Part shown: positions 34,189 to 43,511 of the stretch, piece after piece
How the letters are laid out: each line of letters opens with the position of its first letter
Position numbering within the stretch: position 1 is the first letter of the stretch
The notes under the pieces: model-generated
Told to the model about the DNA's origin: nothing
Databases searched by the model: none
The model's input: only the letters and a program-made list of their open reading frames with translations
Made by a program: the position numbers and the translations under genes
From: Alcaligenes parafaecalis
Lineage (GTDB): Bacteria; Pseudomonadota; Gammaproteobacteria; Burkholderiales; Burkholderiaceae_B
DNA: 64,000 bases
Direction of reading: 5' to 3'
NCBI RefSeq assembly: GCF_026344135.1
Contig: NZ_JAPKNA010000001.1
Span: 434,001 to 498,000, forward strand

Positions 34189-34900
34189 CGCAGCGTTTCA
34201 GTTTGAGGCCATCGATGCTTTCTTTATCACTCAACACATAGCCCCGGCCGCGTACGGTATGAATCAAGGGTGTGGCGCCTTCTTTATCCACCTTGCGCCG
34301 CAAACGGCTGACCAGCACGTCAATCACATTGGATTGGGGGTCGAAGTTATAGCCCCACACGACCTCCAGCAACATGGTGCGGGTGACAATCTTGTGGCTG
34401 TTCATCAGCAGATAGGAGAGCAGCTTGATTTCGCGCGGCTGCAGCTCCAGGACTTCCTCGCCACGGGAGATTTTCTGGTTGCGGATATTCATCACCAGAT
34501 CATCAACCTGCAGGTTCTTGATTTCGGCGCTGTCGCTACTGCGACGTATCAAAGCGTGTAATCGAGCAGCCAATTCCTGGAAGGAAAAAGGTTTGATTAA
34601 ATAATCATCGCCACCCGCTTTCAAACCATCGACTTTATCGTCTACGCCTGATAAGGCACTTAATACCAATACGGGAACTTTTTTGCCTAAAGATCGCAAA
34701 GTAAAAAGAATAGAAAGACCATCGACATTATTGGGTAACATGCGATCAAGAATAATCACATCCCAAACGTCTTTCATGGCATTTTCCAAACCAGAAACGC
34801 CATCGTGGCTGGTCACTACCGAATAACCAAGTTCGGATAAACCATTTACCAAATAGCGGGCATTTTCTCGGTCGTCTTCAATAAGTAAACAATTCCGCAT
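34181..34900 (-). CDS. OmpR-family response regulator
   Basis: A 239-aa regulator. The receiver domain has acidic residues in IEDD, the phosphoacceptor Asp52 (ILDRMLP) and the conserved Lys103 (LIKPF). The C-terminal winged helix ends RLRRKVD...IHTVRGRGYVLS. It is the first gene of the pair with the histidine kinase, and the tctBA genes follow on the same strand. Confidence 0.95.
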   Translation of the reverse strand: MRNCLLIEDDRENARYLVNGLSELGYSVVTSHDGVSGLENAMKDVWDVIILDRMLPNNVDGLSILFTLRSLGKKVPVLVLSALSGVDDKVDGLKAGGDDYLIKPFSFQELAARLHALIRRSSDSAEIKNLQVDDLVMNIRNQKISRGEEVLELQPREIKLLSYLLMNSHKIVTRTMLLEVVWGYNFDPQSNVIDVLVSRLRRKVDKEGATPLIHTVRGRGYVLSDKESIDGLKLKRCDD

Positions 34901-35319
34901 GGGGCTTCCAGGTGAGGTATAAGCAGGCTGAGTAATCCATTAAATGAATGGATTGATAATAAATGGTGATGCGTAAAGACAAGAAAACATGACTAAACGG
35001 TAATGTTTGATGTCAGATAGCAGGAAATTATGTTCATCTGATTGGGCTTGGAAAACAAACCGGCCTGTATAGGTAATTAGTCAGCACATCATTCTAGTTA
35101 AAATTTTGGTGGTGTCGGGCTGGAAAGCTGAAATGATTGCCAGAAATGGATTGTAGGGTCTTGCAGAGTCCAGGAGGCATGGGGGGCAGTCTGGGCCTGG
35201 GGTGATGTGAGTGTGCCGTTGGAAATGGCCGGAAGGTGGAGCCTGGCTGAGGCTTGCTGTCCAGCATCAGGGGCTTTGTATGTTAGAGGTCCGGCTAGCG
35301 CCCACCTGTTTTTCCTGCC
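34901..35319. other. Intergenic region upstream of the response regulator
   Basis: About 420 bp with A/T-rich stretches (34940-35100) that probably hold the response-regulator promoter. No ORF here has a credible ribosome site or recognisable content, and I see no RNA gene. Confidence 0.6.
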
Positions 35320-35362
35320 AAAAAAATACGTGCCCAGCCAAACTTGGCATGGGCACGTATTT
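35320..35362 (-). terminator. Rho-independent terminator of the siderophore-uptake operon
   Basis: A 13-bp stem (35324-35336 with 35350-35362) extended by an inner GCCA/TGGC pair is followed by a T-run on the minus strand, about 50 bp after the YncE-like gene. Confidence 0.92.
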
Positions 35363-35413
35363 CGATGCGAATCAATTTCTGATGTTTACCGCGATCAGGG
35401 CGGGGTTGAGGCT

Positions 35414-36595
35414 TTAAAAGCTCAAGCGCACCAGGCCTTCTTTTGTACCTTTAGCGGCATCCTCCCCATTTTTAATCGTGACGTAGACATCCCCGGTGCT
35501 GGGGTTCAGGGTCAGGCTATTCGGGTGGGCAGGCAATTCGATGCTGTGTAGTAGCTGGCGGGTTCTGTTGTCATAGACTTCAACCGTGCCTGCTTCTCGG
35601 GTGGTGACGTAGAGGCGTTGGCGTTGCTCATCCAGCAGCAGGTCCAGAGGGGCTTTGCCGGTGGGGATGCTGTGCTCTACCTGCCCGTTATCCGGGTTGA
35701 TCACAAGCACGCGATTGCCTTCGCCGCGCACGCTGTATTCCAGCTTGCCTGCATTTTTACGCATGGTGTTGGTGCGTTCGTCCCCCACATCGGTGGCCAG
35801 CACGCGGTGGTTTTTCTGGTCGAACTCCAGGTTGATCAGTTGGTCTGCCGCGACTTCGGCCTTTTTGCTGACGGCCAGGCTGCCGGTGTCCACCGTAAAG
35901 AGCTGGCCCTGGAAGTTGGACACGTAAAGTGTGTTTTCGGCTTCATTCAACACTGCGCCACGGGCTACATAGCCAAAGCCGGGAATCTCTTTTTCGACCT
36001 TCATCGTGTCCAGGCTGATCACATACAGCACGCTGTCCTGGAACCACAAACCCGGGGCAAAGAGGCGATTGTGTTTCTTGTCCAGAACCAGCTCACGTGG
36101 GTAGTGGGTGTACAGCTCCATCTCTTTACCATTCGGGCCGATGCGTTTCACTTTTTTGGCCAACTGCACGGTGTTCAGTACAGTTTTCTTTGCGGTGTCG
36201 ATAACGGTAATCGAACTGTCGACGGCATTGCCTACATACAGGCGGTCGGCAGCGTCATCCAGCGTCAGGGCGAAGGCTTTGCGCTCCAGCGGCAGATGGC
36301 CTTTTACGGCCAGGGTTTGTGGGTCCAGAAAGTAGATGGCGCTGGGGGGTGATCCTTCCTCGAAGTTGCCTGCCGAAGCGACATAAATCGTGTTGTGGCG
36401 AGCGCTGAATGCTACCTGGTATAGACCTTCAGCCAGATTGATCCGCTCTGCACGGGGAGCGGCTTGCTCTGTATGGCTGGCTGCTGCGGTATCGTTACGC
36501 GCATTGTGGGTTTGAGACGATTCAGGGGTGGCGCAGGCGACCAGGAGCACGGCGGCGCAAAAAATGGCGGTGAGTTTAAAAGGGGAATGTTTCAT
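35414..36595 (-). CDS. YncE-like beta-propeller lipoprotein
   Basis: A 393-aa predicted lipoprotein. The signal peptide ends in the lipobox LVACATP, so Cys21 would be acylated. The rest shows repeated seven-bladed propeller motifs (TIYVASAGNFEEG, RLYVGNAVDSSITVIDTAKK, TLYVSNFQGQLFTVDTGSL, RLYVTTREAGTVEVYDN). E. coli YncE is a periplasmic propeller of uncertain role, possibly iron linked. As the last gene of a Fur-controlled siderophore operon, it may bind a ferric chelate or a partner at the envelope. Confidence 0.85.
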   Translation of the reverse strand: MKHSPFKLTAIFCAAVLLVACATPESSQTHNARNDTAAASHTEQAAPRAERINLAEGLYQVAFSARHNTIYVASAGNFEEGSPPSAIYFLDPQTLAVKGHLPLERKAFALTLDDAADRLYVGNAVDSSITVIDTAKKTVLNTVQLAKKVKRIGPNGKEMELYTHYPRELVLDKKHNRLFAPGLWFQDSVLYVISLDTMKVEKEIPGFGYVARGAVLNEAENTLYVSNFQGQLFTVDTGSLAVSKKAEVAADQLINLEFDQKNHRVLATDVGDERTNTMRKNAGKLEYSVRGEGNRVLVINPDNGQVEHSIPTGKAPLDLLLDEQRQRLYVTTREAGTVEVYDNRTRQLLHSIELPAHPNSLTLNPSTGDVYVTIKNGEDAAKGTKEGLVRLSF

Positions 36596-36628
36596 GGCTA
36601 ACTCCTTATGAAATCTACAGTGAATAGT

Positions 36629-36937
36629 TCAGCGTTGGCGCTTGAGGCGATCAAACAGGACCAGGCTAATAAAGACCAAACCGGCGGCTATGCTGGTGTG
36701 GCCGCTATAGGCAACCAGTCCAAAACCCCAGCCCATGGTTTGGGCGGACACCAGCAGGGCGATGAGCAGGCATAGCCAGCCGACGCAGCGCAGAAGCACG
36801 ATGCGTGGTTTGGAGAGTTCTTTGTCGAACAGATCCATCTGATGGCGGTACATGGCCAGGGCCAGGCACAGGAAGCCGAGCAGGCAGGGCAGGAAAATCA
36901 GGCTATGTGCCAGTAGGTCTATCTGGGAGGGGCTCAT
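36629..36937 (-). CDS. DUF3325 small membrane protein
   Basis: A 102-aa inner-membrane protein with three hydrophobic segments (about 10-28, 45-65 and 75-95). DUF3325 proteins regularly accompany PepSY reductases in ferric-siderophore operons. The start overlaps the PepSY stop as ATGA, so translation is coupled. Function unknown. Confidence 0.82.
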   Translation of the reverse strand: MSPSQIDLLAHSLIFLPCLLGFLCLALAMYRHQMDLFDKELSKPRIVLLRCVGWLCLLIALLVSAQTMGWGFGLVAYSGHTSIAAGLVFISLVLFDRLKRQR

Positions 36938-38604
36938 GGTGTTTGCTCCTGCATGTCTGCTGCTCCTGGCTGTGCAGACGGTGTCGAGGCTGCGGCTTTT
37001 TTGCTTGGAGGTGTCTTGGGGGCGGGTTTGCCTTTGGCTTTATGACGTGTGACGCGGCGTGCCATATAGGCATGCAGGGCCGCAAACACCCACAGGCTGA
37101 TATCAAAGCTGGCGAATAGCCAATCTCCGGATTGCAGGCTGTTAAACAGGTGCCGATCGGTCTGAAAGAAGTTCAAGATAGGCAGGGCCACCAGCAAGGC
37201 CGTCGCCACCCACAGCAGTTCCAGCCAGGCACGTCGTGCCGGGCGCAGGCAAGACCAAAGCAGGGTGGCCGCCCAGACAATGAAAAAGCCGTGCACTTCC
37301 CATTGAGCACGTTGAGCCATGTCCAGTGGCAGCAATCGGTTCAGCCATAAAAAGCTGGTCGTGGCGACGGACAGGCCTGCAATGCTGGCAATGTTCAGGC
37401 GCTCCACCAAAGCAAAGCCAAAGTAAGGTTTGCTGGGGTCAGCCAGCTTGCTGCGCCGCTTCACCGTCCATAGCACCAGACCAGTGCCCACCATGGCGGT
37501 ACCGGCCAGACTGACCAGAAAGTAAAACCAGCGTGTCGCAATGTCGGCAAATCGACCCAGATGCAAGCCATAAAGCACGCCTTGCGTCGTGGCCGCTGGC
37601 CCGGAAGATTCTTTGGCGCTGATCAGTTCGCCACTGACTCCATCAAACAAAAGATAGTGCGGGGTAATGGAAATACGCTGGGCCTGCTGACGAGCAATGG
37701 CGACACGGGCATTGCTGTCATTGGCCAGGTTCACCTGTACCGAACCCACGCTGTTCTTGCCCCAACGCGCTTCAGCCTGTTGCACCAGATCGCTGATCGG
37801 AACCAGAGTGGCAGGCGTGCCCGAAGGCTGTCCCCCAGGCAGAAAGAAGCGCATTTCACTGTTGACGGCGGCGCGGTCCTGCATATTGGGCAGTTGCTGC
37901 ATGCCCCAGGGCATGTACAACAGCATCAAGGTGATCAGGCCGCTCCAGGTAATCATGAAGTGAAATGGCAGGCCAAATACCGACAAGGCATTGTGTGCAT
38001 CCAGCCAGGAGCGCTGGCCTTTGCCCCAACGGAAGGTGAAGAAGTCGATAAAGATCTTCTTGTGCGTAATCACCCCGCTGACAATGGCGATCAGCATGAA
38101 CATGGCAGACAAACCTGCAATCCAGCGTCCCCACAAGGGCGACATATAGTGCAGGTTGAAGTGAAAGGCGAAGAAGAAGTCCCCACCCTCGGTGTCTCGG
38201 ATGCTCAGCTTTTGCCCATTGTCCGGATCAAAAATGGCACGATCAAAAGCGGGGCGATTCGCGTCCGATCCTGGTGGGGTACGCCAGAAAGCGCTGGCCA
38301 GGGGATTGCGGCTGGTAGGCAAGCTCATCAGTACCAGAGGTGTGCCCGGGTCTTGCTCAATAATCGTATCCAGCACGTTCTGCGCGACCTGCGCGGCGGG
38401 CTGTTCCGCAAGTTGGTGCAGCTCCGGGCGCATATAGGTGGAGAGCTCTTCGCGGAAGTACGACACTGTACCGGTCAGGAACATGGCGTACAGAATCCAG
38501 CCTACCAGCAGCCCCGTCCAGATATGGACGTTGGACATGATCTGGCGCACCCCTTGAGGTTTGCTGACTTTGGGGCGTTTGGCGTTTGGGGTGGTGGTCG
38601 TCAT
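36934..38604 (-). CDS. PepSY-domain membrane protein (putative ferric-siderophore reductase)
   Basis: About 556 aa from ATG 38604. That start overlaps the DUF3649 stop as ATGA; the open frame upstream lies within that gene. It has the PepSY-associated TM architecture: a first TM near residue 25 (GLLVGWILYAMFLTGTVSYF), a periplasmic PepSY region, a HARTMSP-type SMFMLIAIVSGVITHKKIF segment, and a cluster of C-terminal helices. The C-terminus is Lys/Ala/Pro rich. Such proteins are thought to reduce iron(III) chelates in the periplasm. Confidence 0.88.
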   Translation of the reverse strand: MTTTTPNAKRPKVSKPQGVRQIMSNVHIWTGLLVGWILYAMFLTGTVSYFREELSTYMRPELHQLAEQPAAQVAQNVLDTIIEQDPGTPLVLMSLPTSRNPLASAFWRTPPGSDANRPAFDRAIFDPDNGQKLSIRDTEGGDFFFAFHFNLHYMSPLWGRWIAGLSAMFMLIAIVSGVITHKKIFIDFFTFRWGKGQRSWLDAHNALSVFGLPFHFMITWSGLITLMLLYMPWGMQQLPNMQDRAAVNSEMRFFLPGGQPSGTPATLVPISDLVQQAEARWGKNSVGSVQVNLANDSNARVAIARQQAQRISITPHYLLFDGVSGELISAKESSGPAATTQGVLYGLHLGRFADIATRWFYFLVSLAGTAMVGTGLVLWTVKRRSKLADPSKPYFGFALVERLNIASIAGLSVATTSFLWLNRLLPLDMAQRAQWEVHGFFIVWAATLLWSCLRPARRAWLELLWVATALLVALPILNFFQTDRHLFNSLQSGDWLFASFDISLWVFAALHAYMARRVTRHKAKGKPAPKTPPSKKAAASTPSAQPGAADMQEQTP

Positions 38605-38918
38605 AGCGTGCCCTCCATCCCGCTTTGTGCCGCAATGGCTAGCAGGCAGAGCACACAGCCGACCAGCAGCCAGACCCAGGCTCGGGTGGCAGAACGCGCC
38701 AGAAATGCCCACAAAGCGCTAGCTGTCCAGATCAGAAAGCTGAACTGCGCACCCCACAGCACGGCCTCTGGCCGGGAAGTGGGCAGAGCCAAGGTCGCCA
38801 CTGAAAACAAGGCTGACAGCACATAGCCGCCCAGGCTGGCGGCCAGAATACGCGAGAGCAGAGGCAACTGAGCCCGTACCTTGGGCAGGCTCAGTGTGTA
38901 TAGAAAAAAGTCTTTCAT
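38601..38918 (-). CDS. DUF3649 iron-uptake membrane protein
   Basis: A 105-aa membrane protein with three hydrophobic segments. DUF3649 proteins are found almost only next to TonB receptors and PepSY reductases. It starts 11 bp after the receptor stop and overlaps the PepSY gene by 4 bp. Biochemical role unknown. Confidence 0.82.
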   Translation of the reverse strand: MKDFFLYTLSLPKVRAQLPLLSRILAASLGGYVLSALFSVATLALPTSRPEAVLWGAQFSFLIWTASALWAFLARSATRAWVWLLVGCVLCLLAIAAQSGMEGTL

Positions 38919-38929
38919 GAAGGCCGATC

Positions 38930-41365
38930 TTAGAAATCGATTTGCATCGACAGGCGATAGCTACGAGGGGCACCAATAGAGGTTGATCCATTCCACACGC
39001 TGGACCAGTAACGCTTGTCGGTTGCGTTGATCACGTTGGCGCGGAAGGTGACTTTATTGCTGGCAATTTTGGTGGTGTAGCGCAGACCCAGATCCAGGCG
39101 TGTCCATCTCGGTATTTTCTGGGTGTTTTGGGTGTCTACCCATTGCGAGCCTGAATGCATGGCCGAGGCAGACAAGGTCAGATTGCGGTTCCAGACGGTG
39201 TCCCATTCCAGTCCCAGGGACGAGTTCCAGCGTGGTACGCCAATGGCTTGTTTGCCATTCAACAAACCACCATTGGTTTTGGTGGAGACGGCATCGGTAT
39301 AGACCACGCCACCCAATAGACGTAGGCCTGGGCTCAGCTCGCCCGCAATCGTCCATTCAATCCCGCGGTTGCGTTGCTCGCCATCGGGCTTGTAGGTATT
39401 GGTGGCGTCATTCTTGGTCATGCTGGGCTTGGCAATTTGAAAAAGGCTCAGCGTGTTCAGGACGGTATCGTTGTCCCACTTCAAACCTACTTCGTATTGC
39501 TTGGTCTTGTAGGGCGAGAAGACTTCGCCAAAGTTGGCGGCAGAGGCATCCGTGACAGAACCCCCTTGGGACAGACCTTCGATGTAGTTCGCATACAGGG
39601 AAACGGGGGCATCCCAGGGTTTGACGACCAGGGCGATGGCCGGGGTCAAGGTGTGTTCGTCATAGCGGTCGGTTACAGCGCCACTGGCGTTAAAGCCTTT
39701 TTGCTGGACACGCTGAAAACGCATGCCAGCCGTCAGCAGCAAGCGATCATCAAAAGCGGACAAGGTGTCTGCTAGGGCCAGACTGCTCAAGGTGGTTTTG
39801 CCGGTTTTGTAGACAGCAGGTTCGTCTACATCCAAAGGTGGGGCCGGGTCATACAAATTCGAGGCCCAGGCTTTGGAGGCTGCGGCCGCACCGGATTCCT
39901 GGGTGATCATATTGGCGCTTAACACCACATGGTGGCCAATTGAGCCGGTGGAGAATTCGCCTCGTGTACCCATTTCCAGCGCATTCACATCAAAGTAGTT
40001 TTTGATATTCATGCCCAGGGCGGTGTAGTCCCCGTTTTCTTTGGCGCGTTGACCAAAGGCATTGTTCAGATAGCCTGAACCTTTTTGGCGCTTGGTGCCG
40101 CCCATGACAAAGGCGGTCCAGTTGTCCGTAATATCAAACTCGGCCGAGCCAATAATGGCTTTGCTGGCGGAGTTGCTATAGGCGTTGGGCAGGGTATTTG
40201 TTTTGGGGTTAGGCGGGGTAGGGAATTCGCCGGGTGCAAAACTGGTCAGAAAAGGGGCACCCCCGCGCTGCTTTTCATTGATGTCATACATATCCAGCGA
40301 GGCGCGCAAGCGGTCGCCCTGATAGTCCAGCGCAATAGCACCCAAGCTACGGTTTTCGCGTTGGCCGTGTACATCCAGATTGCCATCGGCCTTGACGCCG
40401 TTCACACGTATGCCGAATTGATTGTCCTCGCCAAAGCGACGCCCAAAGTCGATGTGTCCGCCCAGATTGTTGTGAGACTTCAGGGTCGTGGTGAAGCGAG
40501 TGATCGGCTCCGAGGTCGCTCGCTTAGGCACCAGGTTGACGACACCCCCGACCGAGCCGCTCAAGGACATGCCACTGAGCAGGGCGCCAGGCCCTTTCAG
40601 TACTTCGACACGTTCCAGCAGTTCGGTAGAGGTTCGGTTATGGGGCACCAGACCGAACAAACCGTTCCAGGCCAGCTCATGGCTTTGGGTCCAGAAGCCG
40701 CGCACATAGGTGTGTTCACCCAAGCCGCCTTGCGGGAACACGCTGCGTACCGACGGATCGTGGCGCAGTACTTCGGCCACCGAGGTCGCTTGCTGGTTTT
40801 CAATGTATTCAGAGGTAAAGCTGGTGGTGCTGAAGGGCGTATCCATCACGTCCTTATTGCCCAGCAAACCGACGCGGCTGCCCGAGGCGATCTGACCACC
40901 GGCATAGGCGGCGGGGGCATCGGAGCGGGAGCTAAGAACCGTAACGGCGCTTAAGGTCGTCAGATCCGCACTCGTGGTGGTGGCATCACGCAGCGTAAAA
41001 ACCTTGTTACCCGAGGCCAGAATCTGGATGTTCGAGCCTGCCAGAATCTGTTCCAGTGCCGCATGGGGGGTATAGCTGCCGGATACGGTGCGGGAGGTTT
41101 TGCCTTCCACCAAGGTGTCGGAAAACAGCAGTTGGCTGCCAGACTGACGCGAAAAATGTTGCAGTGCCGCCGACAGCGATTGCGCCGGAATATTGAAGGA
41201 CTGGACGGCTTCCTGAGCTCGGGCTGGGCTAGCGACCGCCAACACACTGAGGGAGGTTGCCAGCAAGGTAGTGAGCAGGCCGGGTTTCAGGGTAAAGCGG
41301 GTCTGGCTGACGGACGCAAGGCGGCAGGCGCTCAAGGCCAGACACCATTGGCGAAATGACTTCAT
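38930..41365 (-). CDS. TonB-dependent ferric-siderophore receptor with STN signalling domain
   Basis: About 811 aa from ATG 41365; upstream codons do not extend a signal peptide. The signal peptide ends near VASPARA (residue about 50). A secretin/TonB N-terminal (STN) domain follows (SFNIPAQSLSAALQHFSRQSG to ILASGNKVFTL), then plug and 22-strand barrel ending in Phe (RLSMQIDF). It resembles the FhuE/FpvA/FoxA group. The STN domain signals siderophore binding to the FecR-like protein encoded upstream. The ligand cannot be read from sequence; no siderophore synthetase is nearby, so a foreign siderophore is likely. Confidence 0.93.
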   Translation of the reverse strand: MKSFRQWCLALSACRLASVSQTRFTLKPGLLTTLLATSLSVLAVASPARAQEAVQSFNIPAQSLSAALQHFSRQSGSQLLFSDTLVEGKTSRTVSGSYTPHAALEQILAGSNIQILASGNKVFTLRDATTTSADLTTLSAVTVLSSRSDAPAAYAGGQIASGSRVGLLGNKDVMDTPFSTTSFTSEYIENQQATSVAEVLRHDPSVRSVFPQGGLGEHTYVRGFWTQSHELAWNGLFGLVPHNRTSTELLERVEVLKGPGALLSGMSLSGSVGGVVNLVPKRATSEPITRFTTTLKSHNNLGGHIDFGRRFGEDNQFGIRVNGVKADGNLDVHGQRENRSLGAIALDYQGDRLRASLDMYDINEKQRGGAPFLTSFAPGEFPTPPNPKTNTLPNAYSNSASKAIIGSAEFDITDNWTAFVMGGTKRQKGSGYLNNAFGQRAKENGDYTALGMNIKNYFDVNALEMGTRGEFSTGSIGHHVVLSANMITQESGAAAASKAWASNLYDPAPPLDVDEPAVYKTGKTTLSSLALADTLSAFDDRLLLTAGMRFQRVQQKGFNASGAVTDRYDEHTLTPAIALVVKPWDAPVSLYANYIEGLSQGGSVTDASAANFGEVFSPYKTKQYEVGLKWDNDTVLNTLSLFQIAKPSMTKNDATNTYKPDGEQRNRGIEWTIAGELSPGLRLLGGVVYTDAVSTKTNGGLLNGKQAIGVPRWNSSLGLEWDTVWNRNLTLSASAMHSGSQWVDTQNTQKIPRWTRLDLGLRYTTKIASNKVTFRANVINATDKRYWSSVWNGSTSIGAPRSYRLSMQIDF

Positions 41366-41708
41366 GAAGGTCTCAACTATCAAAATCAACGATATAGCGG
41401 TCCACCGCAGGGCGGGCACGCATTCCTGTTTTGTAGAGCGCTAGTAGCGGCAGGGGAGGCACAGGCCGTCACTTCGCAAGAGGGCAATGCTCTAGCGCGT
41501 CGTACAGGATGAAAGAGTTGAGTTCAAAGCCATGGAAATCGTCAGCTCAATAGAGGATGAACAGCCCCTGACACAGGCCGCCGACGCATTGGACAGGCAG
41601 CGAGTGCAAAAGGGCTGATAGCCTGGAAAAAGCAGGCCATATCTATAAAGATGAAGCGCGGACGAAGTAGGCTACAAAAAGAGTGGTTTAGATTGTAAAT
41701 ATTTGTAT
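41366..41708. other. Intergenic region between fecR-like and receptor genes
   Basis: About 340 bp with no supported gene. It should contain the promoter read by the adjacent ECF sigma factor, since the receptor is the usual target, but I cannot identify its elements with confidence. Confidence 0.5.
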
Positions 41709-42722
41709 CTACTTGGCGGAAATCCGATAGCCCTGGGCCCCCAGATTCTCTACCTGAACCGGCAGGAGTTGAGCCAAGGCATCCAGAAAGTCGGCCGGGT
41801 GCTGGGTGTTGGCAAAGCCGGAAACCGGGTAAGAGCGGATTTGTGTGCCTACCAGTTCAATAGGTTGCGTCATATAGCCTTGCAGTTCATCAATGACTTC
41901 ATGCAAGGGGGTGCGCTTGAAAATCAATTGCCCGCTTTGCCAGGCGCCCGCGCGATCCGGTGTGCTGGGGCTGGGCTTTTGCAGTCCGGTGTCGGTGCTG
42001 ATGCGCAAGGCATCCCCGGCTTTCAGGGTTGTGCTGTGGTTTTCTCTATCGCCCGTGCTGTTCACGCTGACCACTCCTTCACGCACGCTGACATAGACCC
42101 GCGACGGAGCCAGACGCACATTGAAGGCCGTACCAATCACGCGTACTTGCGTGTTTGCACTTTTGACCACAAAGCGGTGATCGCCTTGCGGGGCGACCTT
42201 GAAGAAAGCCTCGCCTTGCAGCAGCTCCAGACTGCGCTCATGGGGGCTGTATTCCACTTCCAGCGTGCTGTTCTGATTCAGGCTGACCACACTGCCATCG
42301 GGCAAGGTAATGTCGCGTTGTTCTGCCTGTGCCGTTTCCACATGCTGGGTGTATTGCGGGCTGTGCTGATACCAATACCAAGTGGCAATTCCCAGGGTGG
42401 CACAGAAGCTCAAGGCACCACCCACTACGGGTCGCCAATGCAGGCCCAAGCGATCACGCCACGTTGTTTTGGGACGGGGAGCGTGTACAGCGGTGGTCTT
42501 GCTAGAGGCCTTACTGACCGGAGGGGCAGGCCGCTTCACCTGATCGAACATCGTCCAGGTCTGGCTGATGGCTTCATAGGCCTGTTGATGGCGTGGGTCC
42601 TGCTGCAACCAATGCTCAAAAGCGATCTTGTCTTGCGCGGTCCAGTGCTCGCTGTCTTGCTGACGCGTCAACCAGTCCGAGGCCGCTTCGTAAAACAGGG
42701 CGACTGATGGATCATGACTCAT
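41709..42722 (-). CDS. FecR-family anti-sigma/sigma-activator protein
   Basis: A 337-aa single-pass inner-membrane regulator. The N-terminal cytoplasmic DUF4880 domain (FEHWLQQDPRHQQAYEAISQTW) is followed by a TM at about residues 95-113, a FecR domain (LPDGSVVSLNQNSTLEVEY to VKSANTQVRVIGTAFNVR) and a C-terminal STN-like region that contacts the receptor. It overlaps the sigma gene by 11 bp. Together with the receptor it forms a cell-surface signalling system. Confidence 0.92.
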   Translation of the reverse strand: MSHDPSVALFYEAASDWLTRQQDSEHWTAQDKIAFEHWLQQDPRHQQAYEAISQTWTMFDQVKRPAPPVSKASSKTTAVHAPRPKTTWRDRLGLHWRPVVGGALSFCATLGIATWYWYQHSPQYTQHVETAQAEQRDITLPDGSVVSLNQNSTLEVEYSPHERSLELLQGEAFFKVAPQGDHRFVVKSANTQVRVIGTAFNVRLAPSRVYVSVREGVVSVNSTGDRENHSTTLKAGDALRISTDTGLQKPSPSTPDRAGAWQSGQLIFKRTPLHEVIDELQGYMTQPIELVGTQIRSYPVSGFANTQHPADFLDALAQLLPVQVENLGAQGYRISAK

Positions 42723-43281
42723 CGTCTGTTTCCTTGGAAGAGAGCATGGACAGGGCGTGTTCGGCCGAGTAGTCCATCCGCAGACGGCAATAGGCCACGG
42801 TTCTGGAGATATATCGGCTGACCAGGGCGCGGGAAATCTTCAATTTCAGGGCAATTTGTTCGTAAGTCAGGTGGTCGAAACGGTGCAGCGAAAACGCCTC
42901 GCGTTGTAGCTCCGGCAGTTCTTGCAAGGCTTGCTCGATACGGCTCAAACATTGCAAGTGTTCGGTACGTTGTTCGGGATTGCTGGCGCTGTATTGGCTG
43001 GGGGCTTCATTGTCTTGCGTTTCATCGTCCAGCGATATCATGGCCGGGCTGCGGCTTTGCTTATTGCCCGTTTCGCGCACGATATTAATGGCAATCTGCG
43101 TCAGATACGCCTTGGTATTGTCCGGGGCCTGCGTGTTGCTGGACGCCGACCAGCGTGCAAAGGATTCCTGCGTGACATCCTCTGCATCAGCTTCATTGCC
43201 CAGCTTGCGTTTCAGGAAACGGAATAAGGGCAGGCGCAGCTTCAAATAGGCCTGCTCCAGCAGTTCATCACGTGTGCTCAT
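42712..43281 (-). CDS. FecI-like ECF sigma factor
   Basis: About 189 aa from ATG 43281 (MSTRDELLEQAYLKLR). The frame is open to 43431, but those codons cross the Fur box and match nothing. Sigma region 2 is FRFLKRKLGNEADAEDVTQESFARW and region 4 is LPELQREAFSLHRFDHLTYEQIALKLKISRALVSRYI. It directs transcription of the TonB receptor operon when the siderophore is bound. It lies directly downstream of a Fur box, so iron starvation is needed first. Confidence 0.92.
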   Translation of the reverse strand: MSTRDELLEQAYLKLRLPLFRFLKRKLGNEADAEDVTQESFARWSASSNTQAPDNTKAYLTQIAINIVRETGNKQSRSPAMISLDDETQDNEAPSQYSASNPEQRTEHLQCLSRIEQALQELPELQREAFSLHRFDHLTYEQIALKLKISRALVSRYISRTVAYCRLRMDYSAEHALSMLSSKETDDES

Positions 43282-43406
43282 GAGTGAGTCAGCACAGGTG
43301 TGTCGTCCACTGGCAAACAGACGTTTGCACAGCAGAAGACGGTCGAGAAAGACAAAGCGGCAAGAGCAAACATAAGGGGCAGACAGCGGCGCAGGACAGA
43401 GACAGG

Positions 43407-43432
43407 AATGAATAATAGCAATTATTCTCATT
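43407..43432. promoter_or_regulatory. Fur box upstream of the ECF sigma gene
   Basis: The site reads AATGAATAAT at 43407-43416, spacer AGC, then AATTATTCTCATT at 43420-43432, close to the inverted-repeat Fur consensus. It lies about 125 bp upstream of the sigma gene start. Confidence 0.88.
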
Positions 43433-43511
43433 TACGACATTGCCAACTTGCTGAACCTTGACGCTGAACAGGCCCCCAGAATGGGTCTTTGTCGGTGTAT
43501 CTGAACCGCCT

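Noticed and set aside
37561..38826. 421-codon plus-strand ORF opposite the PepSY gene
   Set aside because: Antisense shadow; the minus-strand genes there have overlapping starts and stops and clear families.
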